Positions 55,867-64,000 of a stretch of DNA of 64,000 nt are shown here, in pieces. The notes below the pieces were generated by a model that was given only the letters and a program-made list of their open reading frames with translations, searched no databases and was not told the DNA's origin. Source of the stretch: Trametes villosa (lineage: Eukaryota; Basidiomycota; Agaricomycetes; Polyporales; Polyporaceae); NCBI GenBank assembly GCA_002964805.2, contig PUDQ02000014.1:124001-188000 (forward strand), in the 5' to 3' direction. Positions within the stretch are counted from its first letter, which is position 1, and each line of letters starts with the position of its first letter. The translations under genes and the position numbers were made by a program.

Positions 55867-57413
55867 TCACCGGGACCGCGTCTTCGCCTCCTTCTCAGGG
55901 TTCTTTGGCGCGTCAGGGTCCTTCGCTTGGCCCCTGGGGATGGGATGATCATTGACTAGTAGAAACGCGCGATGAGTTGCGTACGCTGGGACAGCCCCAA
56001 GTAGAAGCAAACTTACGATACTGGCACGCCTTCTCGAACTCGTGGCGCGTGATCTCGTCCGTGCGCACCCAGGTGCGACGGTTGCCCTGCCCATCCGTGC
56101 ACTTCCCCGGGCACTGGTACCGCAGGTGGAGATGCTGCTCGTCGTAGTGCCGCATCAGCTCGCCGTGGTTCTTGCCGCTCTTGACCGTCTTCCCGCAGCC
56201 CTCCCAGATGCACTTGACCTTCGCCGCCTTCAGCTGCTCCCGGGTGTAGTGATCCTTGATGTGATGCCTCGTTTGCGCTGCCTTCCGGAGGTGGAGGTCG
56301 TGCTGGCACCCCTTGAAGCCGCACCGCATCGTCTCCGACTCGATGACGATGCAGTGCTTCGCAAGGAACCACTGCGGGATGCGCTGAAGTCGCTTGCCAT
56401 CCCCCTTAGGCTTCGAGGTGCTACCGGAAGGCGCGGGCTTCGAGGGTACCTGGCGCTGCTTCCCCTTCTTCGCAGCCGCTGGCGCATGCTGAGCTACGGC
56501 GTCGGCTCCCGGGGTTTGGGCCGTGGGGTGAGGTTCGGCTTTCGCTTTACGACGGCGTGACGCGGCTGTAGTCTTGGTTCGTTTGGCAGGGCGCGCTGGG
56601 GCCTCATCCTCCGAGCCCTCCGCGTAGTCTCGGGCGCGCTTGGGGGCACTCGCGAGACGCGTTGAACGTCGCAGCGTGGCGGGGATGCTGGACGGACCAG
56701 CGACTTGGAGGTCCGACCCTACCGCAGGGATAGCGTCGCTCATCTGGTCGACCCAAGTCGCCTCTTCGTCGGGATCGGAGACGGCGGGGTCCTCCTCGTC
56801 GGATGAGAGGCACTGCTCAAGGAGCTCACCGTGAGCAGGGACTCCGTCATCGACGACCTCGAGATGATGGTCGTCGACAGACATCTCTGTGTCTGAGTCG
56901 GAGCTCTCTGAGCCGCTGGAGTCCGATGAGTCTTCTGTTGTACCCGGATCGCACCGTTGAGTACTACGTCGCCTGAGGGGATATGCGGCACTCACCATCG
57001 CATCCCGGAGTCGACTCCCCGTCCGAGTCTCCCTGCTCCATATAGTCCTCCATCGCCCCGTACCCGCTATCCATCCGCGCCGCCCGGGAGAACCGGACAC
57101 GATCCCCGTCGGACTCCTCCCCGTCGGACTCGGCGCTGAGTATACTGTTGAACGCCTCCAGCTCATCCTCCTCCTCAGGATCCTCGAGGCCCATGTCCTG
57201 GAGAACCCTGCCTTCTTCCGTGTTGTCGTCCCATTGCTCGGATTTGGACTTCGAAAGAGTGGCCACGTTCTCGGAGCCGCGTGCGGGTGCGTGTGGGGCT
57301 AATGCGAGGACGTCGGCGGAAGGTACATTCAGGCTGTCGTGGAAAGGCGCTGGCGGGAGGGTGAACGCGAAGTCGATGGGGGCAATGTCGTTCGTGTAGA
57401 CGTTGCTGGACAT
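55867..57413 (-). CDS. Zinc-finger protein, three C2H2/C2HC-like fingers
   Basis: Exons 57413-56996, 56934-56017 and 55985-55867 give 484 residues in consistent phase. The first half is acidic and low-complexity (runs of Glu/Asp/Ser such as EDSSDSSGSESSDSDTEM) with a basic KRTKTTAASRRRKAKAE patch likely serving nuclear import. Three zinc-finger-like modules follow: CGFKGC...TRHHIKDHY, CIWEGCGKTVKSGKNHGELMRHYDEQH (a good C2H2), and CPGKCTD...TDEITRHEFEKACQY, which has Cys in place of the last His. The C-terminus is basic. A DNA-binding transcriptional regulator is the natural guess, but no named family is recognised. Confidence 0.78.
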
Positions 57414-59969
57414 CTTGTCTGGTGGCGCCGTGGTGAGGGGTACAGCGGACGGCCACAGCGTGCGGTGCTCACCTTCTGAGCTTGTGTACGAGTGAACGGA
57501 TCGAAGGAAGGTGAGCGCGGGGAGGAGTTCGCGGTAGCACGGGGGACCACTGAGAGAGGGAGATTATAAGATGGCGGTCGCGTGGTGCAAGGGCAGGATA
57601 TCCGGACGGGAGTAGTGTGGTCAGCCAATGATATGCGAACTATGAACCAGCACGTACAAAGAACGAGTCCATGCTCCGCGACAGCTCAGTTCGCGTCCCG
57701 CGCCATGGACGCGAAGACGACCAAGCGCACCGCTGCGGGGTTCATTGTCAGTAAGGCCCAACTATTGCATGGGAATTTATTGTACCTTGTTCTCGTCCTC
57801 GGATGTGACTTCGATCTGGCCGCGAATGCCACTCCCGGATAACGTTGGCCATCTTGAGCCATACGAAGCCCCCGCCCTGGCCATAGGACCTCCAGGGGCG
57901 AGACCATGTCTTGTTAAGGGATGGACCAAGCGTAAACGTTTCACGTGTTGTGATATTTGCATGAGAGGTTGAGGACCGTGGCCGCGGCCACAAAGCTCTG
58001 CTAGCGCTCGGTGAGCCAAACAAATCACTGAAGACGCGGTTGTCTGGACTTACTTCCTACGAGCCAGTATACTGACTTGGTGGCGGCGGGTTTAGGGGTG
58101 TATGCCTGCACGACTTTTACAAGACCGATCCCCAGAGTCTGAGCCGAAGTCCCCCATTTATACTCTCAGGCGTGAAAATGCCACTCGCGTCAGGACCAAA
58201 GGCTCATTCGTACTCAGAGGAGCTGTCCCAGGAACCTGAGGATTCCTAGGCCACTCAACACAGTGGCTGCATAAGTCCATTGACGAACCTCCGTCGCAAC
58301 AAAGACGCCGAAGGCCATTGACAAATCTTCTCTCAATCCCCTTCGGCTAGCTTCCAGCGGCAGAATCCCGGGGCCAATAGAAGCGTGTGCCACGTAGGGT
58401 TCGCCGGTAGAACAAGTAATTCAGCTGGACTAGACTCTCGGCGCTGAGCGCTGAGCGCTGAGCACCGACCCAGCTTGTGTCACAGCCACGGTCAGTGCTG
58501 GTCGGGGCACGCTCAAATATAAGCTGTTGAGCTTTGTGCCAGACTGATCGAAGCTGCGGCACTCTGTAATTTCCCGGCGTCGTGAGAGCTCACTATGAAC
58601 TTCATAGCAAGCTCGCACGGCGCACGCGCAGGACATTCATAACTTGCCCACGAGGTTAGGGTTCCATGCGCCCATAACAACCACTCGGTAGTTCTGCAGG
58701 TATGCTATCGCTGCAGCATCCGACACCCTACGCAGAACGCGATTACGGAGCCAGAAGAAAAGAAAGTACGGCTGTCGCAGAAGATTATATTCCGCACGCC
58801 AGCTGTTCATAGACCGGGGATCCAGCCATCAGCAACTTCAACGTCGGGGTTACCTCAGTACATACCTTCGTTGCCCTCTATGAGGGCCGTCATGCTCCTA
58901 AGTAGCTCGGCTGCAGGCTTTCAACGGCGTTATACGGCATGAAGTGGGATAAGAGAGCCTGAGGTAGCGCCGTAACGTCGCTGGAGAATCATCGTGGCAG
59001 AAGGAAAGGTCATACGCGGGCGCTTACACTGGCTGCCGTGGCGTTGCGCCGCACGACCGCGCAGTCGTCGTCCGAGGTGGATGTCTGCCGATGGCGACGG
59101 GACGTGCCCTCTGTAGCAAAGGCTGATACTTGCTCCCCGCACGAGGATGAGGAAGGAGCGACCGAGACCACAGGGGCAGGGTGCTAGCGGGCATGGCGAT
59201 GGTGGTATGTAACGGCCGCGGTGAGGCCGAGGGCGGGAGGTCGAAAAGACATTAATATCGCCTGACAGCTCTGAACCCCAGGGTCCCAGTAATGAAATAA
59301 AAGGGTAGCCCTGGCTCGCAGAAGAGACCACTGGGTTAGCTTCGCTAGGAACGGCGCCCTTGTACGAGACTGTACTTACCTCGCGCCTGGCCTGTGTTTT
59401 CTTACCTTCTTGAAGAGCGTGCCGGGGCTATCGCAATCGTTGAGCGAGGTCCGTCGCGTGTTGGATGAGTGGTTGAGAGCCTCCATAGCTGCGGTCATCG
59501 GGCGGTATCTGCCAGAAGTGAGTTGCGCAGTGCCGCTCGCCCGACGAGACGATCCAGCATACCTGAGTGCCCGTAGGTCATACGGTTAATCCATTTCGTT
59601 TAGGCGGTACTGCTGAGGACGCTGGAAAGAGAAGCTTTATCCAGTCCGTAGACTCAAGCAAGGACCAGAACGATGCGCATATACGGCGCGTATACGTACT
59701 TCTCTCGCACCTCGGACGTCCCGCATGCTACGTAGCCACTAGCGCCACTAGGCGAACAGCCGCCCGCGAGCGCGCAGCGGCGATTGAGCCTACTCTCCGC
59801 AGACGCCGCTAAACAAGAAGAATATATCCTATAATATACATCGTACATGTAGGACCTAAGAAAGACAGAAGTCAAACATGTAGGGAGCGGGTTGCAGCCA
59901 AACGAGCGTATAGACAAAGCAGTCGGTATATGCGAGGACTCACGAACGAACACCAAGGGGGAAAGCCGT
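57414..59969. other. Intergenic 2.6 kb, no gene recognised
   Basis: Between the zinc-finger gene start and the PEX13 end. Frames are short (none above 133 codons) and none has a recognisable domain. A triple GCGCTGAGC repeat sits at about 58440-58460. Confidence 0.5.
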
Positions 59970-61230
59970 TCACTCCACCTTCTTCGCCTCGCCGTTCTCA
60001 ATTGGTTTTCGCCTCTCCAGAACCTCGACCCACTTCTTCGGGAACCAGCCCTCCCGGCCTTCCCTTGTGCGGCCCTTCCACCACTCGCTGCCCTCAACCT
60101 ATGAGAGTAATGAGACAGTTATTCAGTCACGAATAGCACATGGCACGTACCTCGATTCTGGGGTCGACTTCGGCGCCGGTGGCGGGATCGAGTTTGCCCA
60201 TGATGGCAACAATCTCGTTCTCCTTCAGCGAGAGCTCCGCGGGAGAGGAAGCCTCGAACGGATAGAGCGCCCGAGCGAAGGTGAGTTGCGAGGGGTCGAG
60301 CGGAGGCAAGGGGCCCGCAACCTGACCAGCCGCCATCTGCGCCTGCTGGCGCTCCGTGAGGATGCGGACGAGCTTGTGCATCGCATACGGAACACCGAAG
60401 ATCGCGAGCAGGAAGATGATGAGCGGCTTCTTGCTCGCCTTGGGCGCCGGGGGGCCTGCGGGGCCCTGCACTGGACGACCGTTGATGAAGTCGCGGAACT
60501 CCCCGCGCATCGCGCCCGCGGAGCCCTGTCCGCGACGGCCGGTGAGGAGGTCGCGCATCCATCGTACGAGCCCGAAGAGGCCGAGGACGCTCCCGAGCGC
60601 GTTACGGAGCTGCCCAAATTGGTCGATGACGCCGACCATAGCGAAGAACGAGGAGTGTGTCGCCATGAAGGTCGACTCGAGCATTTGTGCAACGCCGCTG
60701 AACGTCTGCACGATCGAATGGAGGAGCGCGAAGGTGTGCTGGGTCGTCGACTCGAGCGTTTGCGTGAGCGAGGGGTTGTTGGGGTCGAATGGTCCTCCTG
60801 GTCCGGGCATGCCGTATCCCATCCCTGGCATACCGCCGTACATCCCGCCCATCCCACCCATCCCGTACCCTCCATAGCTGCCATAGCCACCATAGCCCAT
60901 ACCTCCGCCGTACATGCTGTTCATGCCCCCGTACGGCGAGTATGAAGAAGCGCCGTACCGGTTGTACGGGGAGTACGAAGAGTAAGGCGATGCCATTGAG
61001 CTGCCAAACGCGGTTGATCCATACGCTGTAGATGATCCAGGAAGAGGGGTAGATGTTGCTGCAGAGAGGGCAGCAGGTCGTGTAGGGACAGAGGGAGGAG
61101 CAGAAGTGGATGCTCCTGATGAGGCCGTGGTCGCTGCTGCTGGCGCGGCGGTCAGAGGAACTGAAGCTGCTGTAGCGACGGGTGCGGCTGCAGCGCCGCC
61201 TCGTTCCCAGGGCTTCGGTGGCGAGGGCAT
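59970..61230 (-). CDS. PEX13: Peroxin-13, peroxisomal docking complex SH3 protein
   Basis: Two exons (61230-60151 and 60098-59970, 52-bp intron) give 402 residues. Pex13 is the membrane component of the docking site where Pex5/Pex7 deliver cargo to the peroxisome. It opens MPSPPKPWER, the conserved PPKPWE N-terminus, followed by an Ala/Ser/Thr-rich stretch and a Gly/Tyr/Met-rich YGG-repeat region (about 80-145) thought to form a condensed pore phase in this family. A conserved helical region (QTLESTTQHTFALLHSIVQTFSGVAQMLESTFMATHSSFFAMVGV) is next, a membrane segment (about 269-287), and a C-terminal SH3 domain starting ALYPF at 321 and including EWWKGR and GWFPKKWVEVL from exon 2. The intron splits the SH3 domain. 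Complete and typical. Confidence 0.95.
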
Positions 61231-61997
61231 GGCGAGGGGGATGGTGGATGGTAGGAAGAAAGGTGGAGGTCCGGCATCCCCGCATTCCCCACAAGCCGGC
61301 CCCTACGGGCGTTGCCGAAAACAGCTGCGTCGTGCTAGTGAAACTTCCCGGCGCTACGCGGGCAGTACTCCAGCTTGCCAGGTTTTCACCTTGTACTCGC
61401 TTAATACCCTCCAAATACACGCTCTTGCGTCCCCGACTGCACTGGAACTCTTGATTACTCTGCTTCGGAGCGGGGCTCGTATGCGTGCGACTTACAGGAA
61501 CACCATATATCACGCTAGGCTAGATCTTTAAGACTGCTCCATGGCATGACGACGACGTATGTGGACTATATCTCTCCATTGACGACGAGTTACTCATCTC
61601 TCGGTAGACCTCTAGTGCAAGCACGCAAACCATACGGGAACGTTCACGCTCATTTGAATGTCGTAAGCAGAGTACAGCTCCGTCTCTCCACGATGCAGCG
61701 TATGCAGGAGGTGCGGCCGTCCCGAGACTCCTGTCACGAGAGCAAGGCGCACCGTTACCCTTAGAGGCGTTGAGCAGCCTCGCCTTCTCGGAAATCAAGT
61801 TCTCGCGCTCAAGAAGGAGTGAGTGAGAATCGTGCATATATTGTGATGGAGAGGGCGGGCATATACAGGCAGAAAGATACAACACAGTCTACGGGTCAGG
61901 GGTTCGTTGGCATATTGAACATATGGACATAGGGTGGGGGCGCTGATCATATGGTGTATAGAGTTCCGACAGGTCAACCGCTTCGGGGCGATGAGCG
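61231..61997. other. Intergenic, no gene seen
   Basis: 767 bp holding the PEX13 promoter and the 3' end of the next gene. Nothing else recognised. Confidence 0.5.
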
Positions 61998-63110
61998 TCA
62001 CTGCTTGCGACGCGGGGACGTCCTGATCTCCACGACCGGTACCGCCAGCAATCTGCCACCACGGCGCACCGCGGGCGCGGGCTGAGGCTGAGGGGCCGGA
62101 ACAGGTGCGGGGTTTTCCTCAAGCTTGACCTTGGGAGGCAGCAGGTTCGTGTCGACGTTGTAGATCGCGTCCGGGCCCAGAGAGCCCTCGCGAACCCAGT
62201 CGTTGACGGGCCCGCCGCGATGGATGCGCATCACCGACGGCTGCTCTTGCTGCTCTTGCTGCTCTTGAATCATGCGCGGGAACGGCGGATCCCCACGTCC
62301 GTTCTCCTGGATCGTTGGGAGGCGGCTCCCCTGCCCCCGAGAAGGACCAGGCGCGCTGAAGTCGTAGTCGGCGGGAAGAGTCGGGTGGCGCACAAGAGGC
62401 ATCGCGCGGTTGAAGAGCGTCGGCTCCGGGGTCGCGCGCGGGTCGACGATGACCGTCGCGTCGCTCGCCACGCTCGAGGCGTCATCGTCCGGCTCTGTGC
62501 TTCCATCGCGAGACGGTGTGGCGCTGCGGCGGATGTCCTCGAGGGCGTCTTGAATGCGCTGTTCGAATATTTGCTGCCCCTGCTCTCCAGCGATGGCGAC
62601 CCGCTGGCCGTCCTGGCTGAAGCTGAGACGGAGCAGCGAGTTGTCCTGCTCATGCAAGCAGTCGAACCCCCCGTCGGCATGTGGCTGGAGCTTGATGATT
62701 CGGCCCCTCCTAGGCGTCTCAGCGACCGAACCCGGGTGGTAGGGCATCTCGCGCTGTGGGGTGCGGAAGCGTTCGTCGTCCCCCATCACGCTGTCGCCGT
62801 CGCCGTCGATGAGCTCCGTGGCGTCGGTGGCGTCGGTGGCAGTGGAGGTGCCGGAGATGGAGGAAGAGCCGGAGGTGTAGGAGGCGTCGGAGGCATCGGA
62901 GGCATCGGAGCAGTTCGAAGGAGATCTCTCGCGGCTGGGCTGCACGTTGGCTTCCTCCAGGGAGGCCTTCGACCAGTGCCAGCGCAGGTGATGTCCCTTC
63001 CCGGTGCCGGAGAGAGAGATCTCGATGATCTTCCCATCAGGATACTTGTCGAGAGCGATGAGCTCGTGGTAGGCGTAGTGCTTGTTCGCTCGGGTGTTGT
63101 AAGTATGCAT
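61998..63110 (-). CDS. Acidic low-complexity protein, unknown function
   Basis: One uninterrupted frame of 370 codons from the ATG at 63110 (MHTYNTRANKHYAYHELIALDKYPDG) to TGA at 61998. The first ~50 residues (to HLRWHWSK) look folded; then come Ser/Asp/Ala triplet repeats (SDASDASDAS, TDATDATE), a stretch around LLRLSFSQDGQRVAIAGEQG, a Gln/Glu repeat (QEQQEQQEQ) and a basic end (RTSPRRKQ). No family is recognised. Length, single frame and ordinary codon use support a real gene. In-frame trinucleotide-type repeats make its length prone to vary. Confidence 0.65.
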   Translation of the reverse strand: MHTYNTRANKHYAYHELIALDKYPDGKIIEISLSGTGKGHHLRWHWSKASLEEANVQPSRERSPSNCSDASDASDASYTSGSSSISGTSTATDATDATELIDGDGDSVMGDDERFRTPQREMPYHPGSVAETPRRGRIIKLQPHADGGFDCLHEQDNSLLRLSFSQDGQRVAIAGEQGQQIFEQRIQDALEDIRRSATPSRDGSTEPDDDASSVASDATVIVDPRATPEPTLFNRAMPLVRHPTLPADYDFSAPGPSRGQGSRLPTIQENGRGDPPFPRMIQEQQEQQEQPSVMRIHRGGPVNDWVREGSLGPDAIYNVDTNLLPPKVKLEENPAPVPAPQPQPAPAVRRGGRLLAVPVVEIRTSPRRKQ

Positions 63111-64000
63111 CTTTGGGGGTCTACGGTGCGTGGTCAGCAACGGTTGACGGAGGAGTGCAGCGCACGCACCGAGATAGACGAAGTACTCACTGGTTTGCTA
63201 ACGGTGCGGTAACGGTGGGCGTTGTCGGGGAGGTATGATGCTCCTTCCCTGCTGTCGCACGTACTCATATACTGTTTCTTCTAGCACTCTTTGTGCCATG
63301 GGGTCTAGTCGGGCCAAAGCGTTGCGCTTTGTGGTGAGAGCCTTTGTGGTAGCACGCATCAACCACGCTCAGCAGGAGTAGGGCGCTTGCCGGATATGGT
63401 ATGTCAGGCGCCCACAGTCCAAGCGCTCCTCATGTACTGACTTGACCGAGGAGGACAGGACCCACGCAGTAGAAAATACAGTTCGAGCATTCCCTACTAG
63501 CAGTGGGGCGCTCTGTGATGGTTGATGTAAAGAGTGCAGACTCTGAGGCAAGATAGGACGGTGTCTACAGTGCCAGGTTGGGTGCAAACACCCTGCCTCG
63601 TCTCAGAGGATGCCGGAGCCAGAGCCAAGCGCTCCCAGTCACTGTCAAGCAATCTTACTTGACACTATGGTCGCCTTGGATTAGCCTATCCGCCGCCTGG
63701 GTACTGCTATAGCCAGCATCCATGCTCGCGGACGTCCGTAGGGCGCCGTCGCGCGAATGTGAACCATGCGTTTCACGCATATCCCTACCCCTCTCCAAGC
63801 CCCTCCCGGCCACTCAAGCATCCGACCTCGAGGGGCCAAAGTCATCTGGGAGATCCTCCGCAGCACTGCCAAGGAGCCTCCGACGTCCAACTCCCATGCC
63901 ATGGCACACGCGGTGCGCCTTGCCATGCGACGCTTGGTACGTCGTTTGCTCCTTGCCTTGCTCTTTTCGCATACACCTAGGATCCGGCCATCCATCTCCT
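63111..64000. other. Window end, no supported gene
   Basis: Upstream of the acidic protein gene. A 104-codon minus-strand frame (63681-63995) and a plus-strand frame overlap; neither has a recognisable domain, and a gene might enter from beyond the window. Confidence 0.4.

Noticed and set aside
62220..63212. 330-codon plus-strand frame opposite the acidic protein gene
   Set aside because: Antisense shadow; the minus strand has the ATG-started frame with ordinary protein-like composition, while this one is Arg/Val/Gly-rich.

Overview
The window is nuclear DNA of a filamentous basidiomycete, most likely an Agaricomycete. The coding genes are cut by many short GT-AG introns (about 46-80 bp, often with a CTAAC/CTTAC branch site). 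The gene content also fits: a DUF6533 membrane protein, an F-box/LRR-like protein, a multi-intron MATE transporter, an OPT transporter, a C-terminally SH3-bearing PEX13, snurportin and EFM7. There are no bacterial operons, rRNA genes, CRISPR arrays or convincing tRNA genes.

Left half (1-28.2 kb): a tandem segmental duplication. Copy 1 is 1-9073 and continues off the left edge. Copy 2 is 12136-28188, with a 3.1 kb spacer between them. Each copy starts in a GC-rich, degenerate tandem array of roughly 640-690 bp units, continues through about 3 kb of unrecognised sequence and gene-like fragments, then the last exon of an unidentified + strand gene, and ends with a convergent MATE transporter gene on the minus strand. 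The first ~6.2 kb of the two copies is almost identical (one internal difference noticed). From 6218 / 24730 onward they differ at many positions. Copy 2 also carries a complete Ty1/copia LTR retrotransposon (12794-19165) with identical 575-bp LTRs and 5-bp target duplications, and a ~0.6 kb insertion inside a MATE intron. MATE copy 1 has a 1-bp frameshift near its start; copy 2 is intact.

Right half (28.2-64 kb): ordinary housekeeping and accessory genes. In order: SAM50 (+), a small Cys-rich protein (+), an OPT oligopeptide transporter (+), a class I histone deacetylase (-), an F-box protein (+), a 55-residue secreted peptide precursor with a Kex2-type site (-), a DUF6533 membrane protein (+), a DHA1-type MFS transporter (-), EFM7 methyltransferase (-), snurportin (+), a GT61/DUF563 glycosyltransferase (-), a three-finger zinc-finger protein (-), PEX13 (-) and an acidic low-complexity protein (-). 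They do not form an evident pathway cluster. MATE copy 2 and SAM50 share a 368-bp divergent promoter; OPT and the deacetylase are convergent with 165 bp between stops.

The most unusual structure is in the copia LTR. A segment beginning where transcription should start is present twice in tandem, once with and once without a precise 54-bp GT...AG segment, as if a spliced and an unspliced transcript end had been joined during reverse transcription. The 969-bp leader after the LTR contains a single ATG, the one imposed by the tRNA primer-binding site. The deduced exon structures for both MATE copies, SAM50, snurportin, PEX13, the zinc-finger protein, the F-box protein and the peptide precursor close in frame; other gene models are less exact at exon edges.
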